From Shouchella clausii (GTDB taxonomy: Bacteria > Bacillota > Bacilli > Bacillales > Bacillaceae_D), in the NCBI RefSeq assembly GCF_002250115.1, contig NZ_CP019985.1, positions 434,001 through 498,000 of the forward strand: DNA of 64,000 bases, written 5' to 3'. This document shows, piece by piece, positions 26,250-34,811 of the stretch; position 1 is the stretch's first letter; each line of letters starts with the position of its first letter. The translations under genes were made by a program, and so were the position numbers. The notes beneath the pieces are model-generated. The model was not told the DNA's origin. It ran no database searches and was given only the letters and a program-made list of their open reading frames with translations.

Positions 26250-26762
26250 GTGAATTATTACCATAATTCATTTTACAACAGTCCCCAAAACCTGCCTGAA
26301 TGGAGAGGTATTCCATACTACCAAACACATAACATGTACAGAACAGTGCCATACCAACAACCCAAAACGGATTTTGGTAAAGAGCCCTTTACATTAAACA
26401 TCTCACAAGCTTCCAAAAATAATAATACCTACCGCACTGTCATTTGGACTGGAGAACATCTACAAGTAACCCTAATGAGCATTAATGTTGGTGACGATAT
26501 CGGGTTAGAAATACACCCTCAAACGGATCAATTTTTCAGGATAGAACAAGGTCAAGGCTTGGTACAAATGGGTAGCAGCCCAAATCATTTAACGTATCAA
26601 GCAAATGTTTCCGAGGATAGCGCGATAATGGTTCCTGCTGGCACATGGCATAATGTTACCAATACTGGCCCTGTCCCTTTAAAACTTTATTCCATCTATG
26701 CACCTCCACATCATCCTTATGGAACAATCCAACCAACAAAAGCAGATGCTATGGAATCGTGA
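26250..26762 (+). CDS. Cupin domain protein
   Basis: 170 residues from GTG 26250, chosen because AAGGAG lies nine bases upstream. A Tyr/Asn/Pro-rich N-terminus (NYYHNSFYNSPQN) precedes one cupin barrel: LEIHPQTDQFFRIEQGQG (motif 1, with H and E) and IMVPAGTWHNVTNTG (motif 2). Similar spore-former cupins of unknown role carry such coat-like N-termini, so a spore-associated role is possible but unproven. In-frame upstream codons to 26121 lack a ribosome site. Confidence 0.82.
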   Translation: MNYYHNSFYNSPQNLPEWRGIPYYQTHNMYRTVPYQQPKTDFGKEPFTLNISQASKNNNTYRTVIWTGEHLQVTLMSINVGDDIGLEIHPQTDQFFRIEQGQGLVQMGSSPNHLTYQANVSEDSAIMVPAGTWHNVTNTGPVPLKLYSIYAPPHHPYGTIQPTKADAMES

Positions 26763-26773
26763 GAAAAAAGAAG

Positions 26774-26797
26774 ACCTTGCTTCGGCAGGGTTATTTT
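26774..26797 (+). terminator. UUCG-tetraloop terminator of the cupin gene
   Basis: ACCTTGC and GCAGGGT pair (one G-T) around TTCG, then TATTTTTT. Confidence 0.85.
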
Positions 26798-26926
26798 TTC
26801 TCGTTTACGTTCCTTTTTTTGGGTTTGTGTTTTTTAAGAAAGCACCATCGTAACCAATCTTAAATCAAGGGGGGTCCTATTAGATTACGACAAAAGAAGA
26901 AACCTGGTATTCAGCAAGTTCTTTTC

Positions 26927-27736
26927 TTAATAAGGTTCACTTACAACATACATTCCTGAGTCTTTACTAATATGGATATATCCTTGTGTGTTTTTCTTAC
27001 TTTCTAAGAAACTAATAAATTGATCATATCTGCCTTGCTTGTTTAAAGCATCTTCAAGTCCTGTATCTATCGAAAAGATATAATCAGCCAAATCGTGAAC
27101 ATTCGTAACTCGTAAGTTAGATTCGTACTTCAATAACTGAACACGATTAAAAGAGCTGCGTAATGCTTTTTCCCCATTCTCAAGACCAAAATACGTTGAA
27201 TGGACCGGTTTAATGAACGGTAATGAGGAATCAAATTCTTTAACAAAATGATAAATCTCTTTCATATGACTATTACCATTAGTCGCAGCATAAAAAAGAC
27301 CATTAGGTTTCAATATTCTTTGAACCTCTTTTAAAGCTGTTTCTATGTTTGGAACGTGATATAACATATGATTCGCTATAACAATATCAAATAGGGAATG
27401 CTCCAAATGCGTAGCTTGAATATCCATTTCTCCAAAAGTTATATTTTGTTTTTCAGGAATATTTCGTTGCGCTTGACTAACCATCCCTTTAGAAAAATCA
27501 GTTAGTATAATACTCCAGTTTTCTCTAATTTTCATTAAATTTTCCGTCCATAAGTATCCTGATCCGCAACCAAATTCTATAATGTTACTCTCATCATCAA
27601 ATTGAATATTGTCAAACACCCATTCATGCCAGTCTATACGATTGGTGCTATATTCTTTATGTAATCTTATTCGAGCATCAAGTTTTGATGAATTTCCGTA
27701 CTGTTGGTTTAAGAATTGATTAGAGTTAGTTCGCAT
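26927..27736 (-). CDS. Class I SAM-dependent methyltransferase
   Basis: 269 residues from ATG 27736 (AGAGGTGA five bases upstream). Motif I is IIEFGCGSGYLWTENL, motif II is IILTDFSKGMV, and the post-motif FDIVIANHMLYHVPN leads to LKPNGLFYAATNG. These define the SAM-binding Rossmann fold of the UbiE/Methyltransf_11 type. The C-terminal 90 residues are not conserved in an obvious way. The substrate is unknown. Confidence 0.86.
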   Translation of the reverse strand: MRTNSNQFLNQQYGNSSKLDARIRLHKEYSTNRIDWHEWVFDNIQFDDESNIIEFGCGSGYLWTENLMKIRENWSIILTDFSKGMVSQAQRNIPEKQNITFGEMDIQATHLEHSLFDIVIANHMLYHVPNIETALKEVQRILKPNGLFYAATNGNSHMKEIYHFVKEFDSSLPFIKPVHSTYFGLENGEKALRSSFNRVQLLKYESNLRVTNVHDLADYIFSIDTGLEDALNKQGRYDQFISFLESKKNTQGYIHISKDSGMYVVSEPY

Positions 27737-27832
27737 AAGATTCACCTCTCTGCTATTTTAAAATATGATTTTAACTTGGATAGAGTTGTCTATGTATACA
27801 TTCACTAAATAATTCCTTTAACCTGCAATAAA

Positions 27833-27910
27833 TAATCGAGTAAGAGAAGGTGACTAGCCTCCGACCTCTGTCACCACAATACGCACGGTTCCGTATATAG
27901 CGGCTCAATT
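27833..27910 (-). other. Remnant of a group II intron 3' end (domains V-VI)
   Basis: Read on the minus strand, AATTGAGCCG begins a domain V-like hairpin with a GAAC loop and a GTGGTG end. GACAGAGGTCGG, a TAGTCACC hairpin and a terminal CTCGATT follow, the usual order at the 3' end of bacterial reverse-transcriptase introns. No reverse-transcriptase gene remains nearby. Identification is from remembered consensus only. Confidence 0.5.
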
Positions 27911-28042
27911 TTAAGAACGGAAGCTATTGTAATGTTGTACACAGGAAATTAGCCGAAAACATATCGTTCGGTCTTTTATGTCTTTACATAATCCCACGCC
28001 CATATCATTGAAAAGGTTGACAGATTGAATACATTAATCATA

Positions 28043-28594
28043 TTAAAAAAGGCTATCTTTTCTTGGATAAGAACGATAATACACTTCCGCACTGGCATTC
28101 CACTCCCAAAATACTGATCCTTGTGAAAGAATGTATCTCTCCAGAAACATTTCAAAACTTGAATTCAAAGGTCTAGCCTCACCAACATCTTCCAAAATAT
28201 AAAGATAGTTTGGATTTCTCTCTCTAACTTTTTTCTTATTGATAATTAAATGACACTCTTCAAGTAGAAATGCAATAGGGATGTCTTTAGTGTCAAGATA
28301 CTTCTGAGCTTCTTTCATTTGATCAAGATTAAACAGCCTTAAGCCACCACCCGCAGGCTCACCAAAAAGCAAATTCCCATAAATCCTTGCTCCATTATGG
28401 AGAGACAGGAACTCTTTAAAATCTGAAGGGATGTTGATGCCTTGATCTTTTTCGAATTGTGAAAGATGATTTTCAGTAACTGGCTCATTGAATGAAAAAA
28501 AGCATTCCTGTGATGTGAGAAGTGATTTAATTTTCCCCTCCTCATTTAATGCTTCTTTAAGACTATCTAAGATCTCCTTCAAAGTGCTCGACAT
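28043..28594 (-). CDS. SMI1/KNR4 (SUKH) family protein
   Basis: 183 residues. The SUKH core is visible as EPVTENHLSQFEKDQGINIP, DFKEFLSLHNGARIYG and a later LNSSFEMFLERYIL. In bacteria, SUKH proteins are often immunity proteins for polymorphic or contact-dependent toxins. No toxin gene lies beside it, so it may be an orphan immunity protein. AGGAGG precedes the start. The gene lies between the tRNA cluster and the intron scar. Confidence 0.8.
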   Translation of the reverse strand: MSSTLKEILDSLKEALNEEGKIKSLLTSQECFFSFNEPVTENHLSQFEKDQGINIPSDFKEFLSLHNGARIYGNLLFGEPAGGGLRLFNLDQMKEAQKYLDTKDIPIAFLLEECHLIINKKKVRERNPNYLYILEDVGEARPLNSSFEMFLERYILSQGSVFWEWNASAEVYYRSYPRKDSLF

Positions 28595-28762
28595 TTTCTT
28601 GCCTCCTAAACAATTAAAATATTTCCATTCATCTTTTAACCCACCTTACAGATCAAAAACCATGCAAAATGACGTCTTTTTCATCCTTTTTTCACCTTGT
28701 GGCGAGTTTTTGGCGAATTAGGTATGAAAAACACCCATTTCCCCACTGGAAATGAACGCATT

Positions 28763-28797
28763 AAAAAATACCAAGGGCACTTCAAACCCTTGGTATT
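28763..28797 (-). terminator. Terminator of the tRNA operon
   Basis: On the minus strand AATACCAAGGG pairs exactly with CCCTTGGTATT (11 bp), followed by TTTTTTAA. It ends the seven-tRNA transcript. Confidence 0.9.
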
Positions 28798-28814
28798 CCT
28801 ACGTTTACGACTAA

Positions 28815-28899
<85 letters not shown>

Positions 28900-28905
28900 G
28901 TATTC

Positions 28906-28991
28906 TGGTGCGGGTGAAGGGACTTGAACCCCCACGTCATAAAGACACTAGATCCTAAGTCTAGCGCGTCTGCCAATTCCGCCACACCCGC
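28906..28991 (-). tRNA. tRNA-Leu (anticodon TAG)
   Basis: A class II tRNA with acceptor GCGGGTG/CACCCGC, anticodon loop CTTAGGA in a CTAGA/TCTAG stem, a long variable arm and encoded CCA. Confidence 0.95.
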
Positions 28992-29015
28992 TGGCAATTT
29001 AAATGTAATTATAGA

Positions 29016-29092
29016 TGGCGGTCCGGACGGGACTCGAACCCGCGACCTCCTGCGTGACAGGCAGGCATTCTAACCAACTGAACTACCGGACC
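29016..29092 (-). tRNA. tRNA-Asp (anticodon GTC)
   Basis: Acceptor GGTCCGG/CCGGACC, anticodon loop CTGTCAC, T arm GGTTCGAGTC, encoded CCA. Confidence 0.95.
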
Positions 29093-29099
29093 TTGTTGA

Positions 29100-29175
29100 T
29101 GGTGGAGGATGACGGGATCGAACCGCCGACCCTCTGCTTGTAAGGCAGATGCTCTCCCAGCTGAGCTAATCCTCC
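29100..29175 (-). tRNA. tRNA-Val (anticodon TAC)
   Basis: Acceptor GGAGGAT/ATCCTCC, anticodon loop CTTACAA in a CTGC/GCAG stem, encoded CCA. Confidence 0.95.
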
Positions 29176-29184
29176 ATTTTGACT

Positions 29185-29594
29185 GCAGATAAGCGGCGAA
29201 TTTCTTTGTCCAATTCGTGTCTCTCGGTCAGTCACGTACGCTTGTACGCTCCTTTCCTCGAGCACTTCTTGTCCTCGAACTTCTTGCTTCTCTTTGTCAA
29301 AGAATATGCTGATAAGCGGCGAATTTCTTCGTCCAATTCGTGTCTCTCGGTCAGTCACGTACGGTTGTACGCTCCTTTCCTCGAGCACTTCTTGTCCTCG
29401 AACTTCTTGCTTCTCTTTGTCAAACAATGACGCAGATAAGCGGCGAATTTCTTTGTCCAATTCGTGTCTCTCGGTCAGTCACGTACGGTTGTACGCTCCT
29501 TTCCTCGAGCACTTCTTGTCCTCGAACTTCTTGCTTCTCTTTGTCAAACAATAATGCAGATAAGCTGCAAATCTCTTCGTCTCGTTCATGATTC
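29185..29594. repeat. 124-bp tandem repeats between tRNA-Val and tRNA-Glu
   Basis: Three nearly identical full units start at 29185, 29308 and 29432 (periods 123 and 124), and a diverged partial unit starts at 29556. Each begins GCAGATAAGCGGCGAATTTC or a close variant and contains CGTACNNNNGTACG, a small hairpin. Each unit is open on several frames of both strands, but the period is not a multiple of three, so a repeat protein is unlikely. As part of the tRNA operon, the repeats would be transcribed and removed during tRNA processing. Confidence 0.85.
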
Positions 29595-29681
29595 TTTAAT
29601 AGTGATTGAAACGAACTGGTGCTGGAAAGGAACAATGGAACAGAGCATGTCCATTTTCCTTTCAGCGCCTCGTTTTGCAAA

Positions 29682-29753
29682 TGACCCGTACGGGATTCGA
29701 ACCCGTGTTACCGCCGTGAAAGGGCGGTGTCTTAACCACTTGACCAACGGGCC
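29682..29753 (-). tRNA. tRNA-Glu (anticodon TTC)
   Basis: 72 nt, acceptor GGCCCGT/ACGGGTC, anticodon loop CTTTCAC, T arm GGTTCGAATC. CCA is not encoded. Confidence 0.95.
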
Positions 29754-29760
29754 AGAAGAG

Positions 29761-29848
29761 CGGAGAAGGAGGGATTTGAACCCTCGCGCCGCTTACACGA
29801 CCTACTCCCTTAGCAGGGGAGCCCCTTCAGCCACTTGGGTACTTCTCC
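29761..29848 (-). tRNA. tRNA-Ser (anticodon GCT)
   Basis: A class II tRNA with acceptor GGAGAAG/CTTCTCC, anticodon loop CTGCTAA, a long variable arm and T arm GGTTCAAATC. CCA is not encoded. Confidence 0.95.
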
Positions 29849-29849
29849 A

Positions 29850-29924
29850 TGGCTCCACAGGCAGGATTCGAACCTGCGACCGATCGGTTAACAGCCGATA
29901 GCTCTACCACTGAGCTACTGTGGA
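29850..29924 (-). tRNA. tRNA-Asn (anticodon GTT)
   Basis: Acceptor TCCACAG/CTGTGGA, anticodon loop CTGTTAA in a TCGG/CCGA stem, encoded CCA. It is the first tRNA of the operon. Confidence 0.95.
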
Positions 29925-29964
29925 ATATGTACGCTTTTTTCCGCCTCTCCTTGGCGACTCTTAT

Positions 29965-29994
29965 AATATAGCATAGTCACTTCCTTTGATGCAA
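29965..29994 (-). promoter_or_regulatory. Probable promoter of the tRNA operon
   Basis: On the minus strand TTGCAT (29989-29994) and TATATT (29965-29970) are 18 bp apart with an extended -10 TGC. The -35 box lies within the end of the sprT-like gene. Confidence 0.5.
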
Positions 29995-30441
29995 TACTTT
30001 TTTCGATAAAAATTTTAGTTTCCCGTGGCAGGTACCACAAACATATTTTTGCGTATTGATTTTTCGCCGCCGGTGGTATGTTCGGCTACAAGATGTACAT
30101 GTATACACAAGAACGGTCTGTTCGTCTTGCGCTGTTTTGCAGTAGCGAGGTGCTCCTGTTTTGGCAAGCCATTCCTGAAAATCTTTATCGCCATGTTTGT
30201 AGCCTTTCCCTTCGAGATGAAGGTGGTAATGGCAAAGTTCATGTTTAATGATGCCGATCAGTTCTTCTTTGCCATAGCGTTCATATTGCTTTGGGTTTAG
30301 TTCAATATCATGGCTTTTTAGCAAATACCTTCCCCCCGTCGTGCGAAGGCGGTTATTGAAGCGGGCTGTGTGTGTAAAAGGGCGCTTAAAAAAAGCAAGA
30401 GAAATCGTTTCTGTTAGCTGTTGCAATTCTTTGTTTGTCAT
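29977..30441 (-). CDS. SprT-like zinc metalloprotein (YdcK-like)
   Basis: 154 residues. The HExxH motif is H67-E68-L-C-H71 within [13 protein letters not shown], and a zinc ribbon follows with CTSC and CGTC. This matches the small bacterial SprT family, YdcK in B. subtilis, which lies in the same position next to cmpA and tex. The family is related to the DNA-protein crosslink protease Spartan, but the bacterial role is not established. Confidence 0.9.
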   Translation of the reverse strand: MTNKELQQLTETISLAFFKRPFTHTARFNNRLRTTGGRYLLKSHDIELNPKQYERYGKEELIGIIKHELCHYHLHLEGKGYKHGDKDFQEWLAKTGAPRYCKTAQDEQTVLVYTCTSCSRTYHRRRKINTQKYVCGTCHGKLKFLSKKVLHQRK

Positions 30442-30522
30442 TCCTTGTCCCCCATTAAAAACTATTCAACTCTGACAAACAGCCTAACATATACTACTTG
30501 AAACATGAGAGGAGCGTTCGAT

Positions 30523-30666
30523 ATGCCTATTTGGTTAAAGAAACAGCTTCGCAAAGCGTATGCTGAAAAAAACCGCCATCAATTGAAGCTTTTAAATCAA
30601 TGTTGGTTTTATTATAAAGCAACTCATGGAGAAAACACGCTTTCTCAGCATAAAGAACCGATGTAG
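30523..30666 (+). CDS. cmpA: Cortex morphogenetic protein CmpA
   Basis: 47 residues beginning MPIWLKKQLRKAYAEKN and containing HQLKLLNQCWFYY, the hallmark of CmpA. In B. subtilis this small protein delays spore cortex assembly until the coat has started properly and targets SpoIVA for ClpXP degradation. It is divergent from the sprT-like gene and convergent with tex, as in B. subtilis. GAGAGGAG lies nine bases before the ATG. It is about ten residues longer than the B. subtilis protein at the C-terminus. Expression under a sporulation sigma factor is expected from the family, but I could not confirm the promoter. Confidence 0.88.
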   Translation: MPIWLKKQLRKAYAEKNRHQLKLLNQCWFYYKATHGENTLSQHKEPM

Positions 30667-30689
30667 GGAGCTTGAGACGCTCCCTACAT
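30661..30689. terminator. Convergent stem-loop between cmpA and tex
   Basis: ATGTAGGGAGC and GCTCCCTACAT are exact complements around a 7-base loop. It includes the cmpA stop codon. There is no T-run, so termination strength is uncertain. Confidence 0.5.
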
Positions 30690-30693
30690 GCAG

Positions 30694-32856
30694 TTAGACA
30701 ACAACCGGTGCCTTCATTGTCAGGCTGATGCGTCCTTTTTTCTCATCAACGCCCTCTACCCAAACAGTAACAACGTCGCCAATGGATACAACTTCCATAG
30801 GGTGTTTGATGTAGCGGTCCGCCAATTTGGAAACGTGCACGAGACCGTCCTGTTTGACGCCAATATCGACAAAAGCGCCAAAATCGACGATATTGCGCAC
30901 AGTTCCTTGAAGTTCCATGCCTTCCTCCAAGTCCTCCATTTTCAAAACATCTTGTTTTAACTGTGGCGCTGCTAATTCATCCCGTGGGTCTCGGTTCGGA
31001 CGGGCAAGTGCGTCGATAATATCGGCTAATGTTAACGTGCCAATGTCAAGTGTTTCTGCTAATTCGCCTTGATTGAGACTGTTTAGTCTTTGTTTTAATT
31101 TGTCTGTGCCAATGTCTTTTTGCTCGGCCTCTACATACTGAAGGAGTTTTTTCGCCTCGTTGTAGCTTTCTGGGTGAATGGCCGTCGCATCTAATCGATT
31201 TTTGCCGTCTGGGACACGTAAAAAGCCAATGCATTGCTCATATGTTTTGGCGCCTAAACGGGGAACGCTCTTTAACGCTGTTCTTGTTGTAAATGGCCCG
31301 TGTTCGTCTCGATAGGCAACAATGTTAGTCGCTTGCGTTTTATTAAGCCCAGCCACATAAGAAAGCAATGCTGCTGAAGCGGTATTGACATTGACGCCGA
31401 CACGGTTGACGGCTGTTTCCACGACAAAAGCAAGCGATTCATTTAGCTTTTTCTGTGACACATCATGTTGGTATTGGCCGACGCCAACCGATTTTGGATC
31501 AATTTTGACTAGCTCCGCCAACGGGTCTTGCAGGCGACGGGCAATCGAGATCGCGCTCCGCTGCTCGACTTGGAGATCAGGGAATTCTGCGCGGGCAATT
31601 TCAGAAGCAGAGTAGACGCTCGCCCCCGCTTCGTTGACGATACAATAGTAAAGCGTATCATCGATCTCTTTAATCGTACTTGCGACAAATTGCTCGGTTT
31701 CACGGGAAGCTGTTCCGTTGCCGATGGCAATCATTTTGACGCCATATTTTGTCGTCACATTCCGTATGATCGCTGCTGCTTCTTCTGTTTTATGGTGTGG
31801 CGCTGTTGGATACATGACCCCTACTTCAAGTGCTTTGCCTGTAGCATCTACAACCGCCCATTTGCAGCCTGTCCGAAAAGCTGGATCGATGCCTAACACG
31901 ACTTTGCCTTTCATCGGCGGCTGCAAGAGCAGTTGCTTTACATTTTCTGCGAAAATCGTGATCGCCTGCTCTTCCGCTTTTTCAGTCAAAAATGCCCGTA
32001 CTTCCCTTTCTAGTGAAGGCTCAACCAAACGCTTGTATGCATCTTCAATCGCCTCTTCGACAATGGGAACAACAGGTGAACCATGCTTTTTGATGATGAG
32101 GCGTTTGATTTGGTCGATAAAGGCATCGCTTGGGAAGCGTACGTGAACGCGCAATACCTCTTCTCGCTCACCGCGGTTAACGGCGAGTGTCCGGTGAGGC
32201 ACCATTTTTTTAATAGGCTCTTGAAAATCATAATAAAGGGCGTAGACGCTTTTTTCATCTTCTGCGCCGCCATTTTTTCGGCTTGTTTCAACTGTCGCTT
32301 GCTTTAAAGCCCGTTCACGGAGCCTTGACCGCACTTCTGGGTCTTCGGCAAACATCTCTGCTAGTATATCTTTCGCGCCAGCGATTGCCGTTTCACTGTC
32401 TGGCACTCCTAATTCTTGATTGATAAAGGGCGTTGTCGCTGTTTCTAGCGGAAATTCTCTCGGGAAAGACATTATTTCTTGCGCCAATGGCTCAAGCCCT
32501 TTTTCTTTTGCTGCGGTTGCCCGAGTGCGCCGCTTTTGTTTATATGGCCGGTATAAGTCTTCTAATGTTTGCAGCTTTCGAGCCGCTTTAATTTGCGCCT
32601 TTAATTCGGCTGTCAATTTGCCTTGCTCATCAATGAGGCGTAGCACTTCTTCCCGCCGTTGCATGACGTTTTCAGCATATTCATGCGCATCGGCGATTGC
32701 TTTGATTTGCAATTCGTCAAGACCGCCTGTTTGTTCTTTCCGGTATCGAGCAATAAAAGGGACCGTATTGCCTTCCTTTAACAACTCGACAACTTGCCTA
32801 ACTTGTTTCGGCGCTAAGCCTGTTTCCGTTACCGTTTCGTTTACCAATTCCTCCAT
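30694..32856 (-). CDS. tex: Tex family RNA-binding protein (S1 domain)
   Basis: 720 residues from ATG 32856 (GGAGG ten bases upstream). In order: an N-terminal helical domain with VPFIARYRKEQTGGLDE, a YqgF/RuvX-like nuclease fold (VVLGIDPAFRTGCKWAVVD), helix-hairpin-helix modules (NIVAYRDEHGPF, LKSVPRLGAKTYEQC), and a C-terminal S1 domain (GTVRNIVDFGAFVDIGVKQD). Tex binds nucleic acid and resembles eukaryotic Spt6; it has been linked to transcription and to translation rescue. YdcI is the B. subtilis counterpart in the same place. Confidence 0.95.
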   Translation of the reverse strand: MEELVNETVTETGLAPKQVRQVVELLKEGNTVPFIARYRKEQTGGLDELQIKAIADAHEYAENVMQRREEVLRLIDEQGKLTAELKAQIKAARKLQTLEDLYRPYKQKRRTRATAAKEKGLEPLAQEIMSFPREFPLETATTPFINQELGVPDSETAIAGAKDILAEMFAEDPEVRSRLRERALKQATVETSRKNGGAEDEKSVYALYYDFQEPIKKMVPHRTLAVNRGEREEVLRVHVRFPSDAFIDQIKRLIIKKHGSPVVPIVEEAIEDAYKRLVEPSLEREVRAFLTEKAEEQAITIFAENVKQLLLQPPMKGKVVLGIDPAFRTGCKWAVVDATGKALEVGVMYPTAPHHKTEEAAAIIRNVTTKYGVKMIAIGNGTASRETEQFVASTIKEIDDTLYYCIVNEAGASVYSASEIARAEFPDLQVEQRSAISIARRLQDPLAELVKIDPKSVGVGQYQHDVSQKKLNESLAFVVETAVNRVGVNVNTASAALLSYVAGLNKTQATNIVAYRDEHGPFTTRTALKSVPRLGAKTYEQCIGFLRVPDGKNRLDATAIHPESYNEAKKLLQYVEAEQKDIGTDKLKQRLNSLNQGELAETLDIGTLTLADIIDALARPNRDPRDELAAPQLKQDVLKMEDLEEGMELQGTVRNIVDFGAFVDIGVKQDGLVHVSKLADRYIKHPMEVVSIGDVVTVWVEGVDEKKGRISLTMKAPVVV

Positions 32857-32904
32857 TGCCTTACCGTCCTCCAATCTCCGTTTATCATAGCACAAAAGCA
32901 AATA

Positions 32905-32944
32905 AACAAAAAAGAAACACCTCGCCCTGTAAGGTGTTTCTTTT
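32905..32944 (-). terminator. Terminator of the sigB operon
   Basis: On the minus strand AAGAAACACCT pairs with AGGTGTTTCTT and runs into TTTTTTG. It lies between rsbX and tex. Confidence 0.8.
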
Positions 32945-32955
32945 CGCTTATCGCC

Positions 32956-33582
32956 CTATCCCCTATGTACCACAGCAGGCACTCTAAATTTGCCGACCAT
33001 TAACGTGGCGTCATCTTTTTGATTAAACCGTTTGGCTGCCACCACGTTCTCACTTACGTTGTATAAGCCACTCTGATCAATTAACGCTTGTTTTGGCGGA
33101 AGCTGGTCGACGCCATCTGTATAGATCATAAAGGCGCTACCAGGAGAATATAAGAACTTGTCGCTTTTGATTTGGCTTTTGCGGCCACACAAATAACCTC
33201 GCGCCGGCATTGGCTGAATAAACGAGCCGTCAGGATGGAACAAGACAAAGCCAATGTTTCCGAAGTTTGCATAATGGAGGATGTTGCTTTTGTAATCAAT
33301 TTTAATGACTGTAATAACAGCGCCCCGTTGATGAGTTAAAGCCCTATTGCAATGTTCAAGAATCACATCGACAGATTCAGCATGATACGTTTGCACCGCT
33401 TCTAGTGCCGTTATAGTAGAATGGTATGCCCCTTGGCCGCTCCCTAAACCATCGACAACGGCACATACTGTGTATGTGCCTTTTTGGATCACCATATGCC
33501 CGTCGCCGCAAACGGCATTGCCTGGTTTGATTTGCTGGACAGTCGCAATATCCGTATATTGGTCTTTAAAATACGTAAGCAT
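32956..33582 (-). CDS. rsbX: Phosphoserine phosphatase RsbX
   Basis: 208 residues of the PP2C/SpoIIE type, with metal-binding aspartates in VCAVVDGLGSGQGA and MIYTDGVDQLPP. RsbX dephosphorylates RsbS and RsbR and so resets the stressosome. ATG 33582 lies two bases after the sigB stop, with GGAG inside sigB; upstream in-frame codons belong to sigB. Its place as last gene of the operon matches B. subtilis, and the length is close to the 199 residues there. Confidence 0.93.
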   Translation of the reverse strand: MLTYFKDQYTDIATVQQIKPGNAVCGDGHMVIQKGTYTVCAVVDGLGSGQGAYHSTITALEAVQTYHAESVDVILEHCNRALTHQRGAVITVIKIDYKSNILHYANFGNIGFVLFHPDGSFIQPMPARGYLCGRKSQIKSDKFLYSPGSAFMIYTDGVDQLPPKQALIDQSGLYNVSENVVAAKRFNQKDDATLMVGKFRVPAVVHRG

Positions 33583-33583
33583 T

Positions 33584-34369
33584 TCAGAAAATCTCCGTAG
33601 GCTCCACACGTATGGAGTCGCGCAGTTTTTGAAGTGCACGGCGCTGCAAACGGGATACATGCATTTGTGAAATGCCCAATTTTTCGCCAGTCTCTTTTTG
33701 GCTTAAATTCTCATAATAGGTGCATTGAAGGATGTCCTTTTCCCGTTCGTTTAGCACTTCAAACGCTTTTTCAAGCAATAATTTTTGATCAGCTTGCTCA
33801 TAGCCAGCCTCTTCATTGCCAACGAGATCAAGGAGCGTCACTTCCCCACCTTCTTGGTCTGCCTCAAGAGGGCGATTGACGGATAGTGCTTGGTAGCTTT
33901 TGCTCATTTCCATTGTCTCAAGCACTTCTTCCTCTGTAACTTGAAGGTACTCGGCAATTTCATGAACATAAGGGGAACGTTGCAACTCAATGGTTAGCGT
34001 ATCCGCTGCTTTCTTAATTTTCGGACCCAGCTCTTTGATGCGGCGCGGTACATGGACACTCCATGTTTTGTCGCGAATAAACCGTTTAATCTCTCCTACC
34101 ACTGTAGGAACAGCGAACGATTCAAAGCTTCTGCCATAGTCTTCGTTATAACGTTTCATTGCGGCGAGAAGGCCGACCATGCCGACTTGATACAAGTCTT
34201 CATCGTATTCCCGCCCTTTTGAAAACTTCCTTGAAAGGGAGCGGACAAGCGCTTCAAAATGGTTTACCAATTTGATTTGGGCTTCTTCACTTCCAGTTTT
34301 TTGGTATTGTTCAATCCAAAGATAGATATCATCCTTGTTCTGACTGTAAGGAAGAGATTCCGTCGACAC
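33584..34369 (-). CDS. sigB: General stress sigma factor SigB
   Basis: About 261 residues with sigma regions 2 (YDEDLYQVGMVGLLAAMKRY, IRDKTWSVHVPRRIKELGP), 3 and 4 (LSQKETGEKLGISQMHVSRL). SigB directs the general stress regulon (GTTTAA/GGGTAT promoters) and is held inactive by RsbW. The start is uncertain: GTG 34369 behind GGAGG is used here, and GTG 34384 is possible. Both overlap the rsbW end, as is normal for this operon. Confidence 0.96.
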   Translation of the reverse strand: MSTESLPYSQNKDDIYLWIEQYQKTGSEEAQIKLVNHFEALVRSLSRKFSKGREYDEDLYQVGMVGLLAAMKRYNEDYGRSFESFAVPTVVGEIKRFIRDKTWSVHVPRRIKELGPKIKKAADTLTIELQRSPYVHEIAEYLQVTEEEVLETMEMSKSYQALSVNRPLEADQEGGEVTLLDLVGNEEAGYEQADQKLLLEKAFEVLNEREKDILQCTYYENLSQKETGEKLGISQMHVSRLQRRALQKLRDSIRVEPTEIF

Positions 34370-34811
34370 TTTCCTCCACCCCACTCTCGTAAAGATACTT
34401 TGTCATGACGAGCATCACGCCGTTATCTTCATTGATTTCAACTTTATCCATTAAACTGCTGATGAGGAATAAACCAAGCCCTCCTTCCTTCAAATCTCCA
34501 ACTGGCTTTTGTGCATCTACTGGGCCTAGTCGACTTTCCACATCTTGAATGTCAAAACTCTTGCCTTGATCGGCAACGACTACTTGAATTCGATCGTCAT
34601 AAATATAACAAGCTAAATAAATCGATCCACCTTCGGAATAGGCGTGCTCTACGACATTCGTACATGCCTCGGCAACCGCGATCTTAATGTCTTCAATGTC
34701 GTCGTAAGCAAAACCAAGACGGTTCGCGACGCCAGAAACAGTTAAGCGTGCAATGCTGACGTATTCGGGCTTGGCAGGGAGCTCCACGTGGATCCGGTCA
34801 TGTTGTTCCAT
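34329..34811 (-). CDS. rsbW: Anti-sigma factor and serine kinase RsbW
   Basis: 160 residues, as in B. subtilis. GHKL kinase motifs are DIKIAVAEACTNVVEHAY (N box) and GGLGLFLISSLMDKV (G2 box). RsbW binds SigB or phosphorylates RsbV at its conserved serine. The start overlaps the rsbV stop. Confidence 0.96.
   Translation of the reverse strand: MEQHDRIHVELPAKPEYVSIARLTVSGVANRLGFAYDDIEDIKIAVAEACTNVVEHAYSEGGSIYLACYIYDDRIQVVVADQGKSFDIQDVESRLGPVDAQKPVGDLKEGGLGLFLISSLMDKVEINEDNGVMLVMTKYLYESGVEESVDGISSLQSEQG

Noticed and set aside
28488-28721. A 77-codon plus-strand open frame opposite the start of the SUKH gene.
   Set aside because: Antisense to a supported gene, no ribosome site, no conserved pattern.
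29185-29594. CRISPR array.
   Set aside because: Units are about 124 bp and contiguous without unique spacers, and no cas genes are present.
29083-29680. Open frames on both strands across the 124-bp repeats, encoding repeated QEVLEERSVQ and YVTDRETRIG-like peptides.
   Set aside because: The repeat period is mostly 124 bp, not divisible by three, so the peptide repeat breaks frame between units. The frames also run into tRNA genes.
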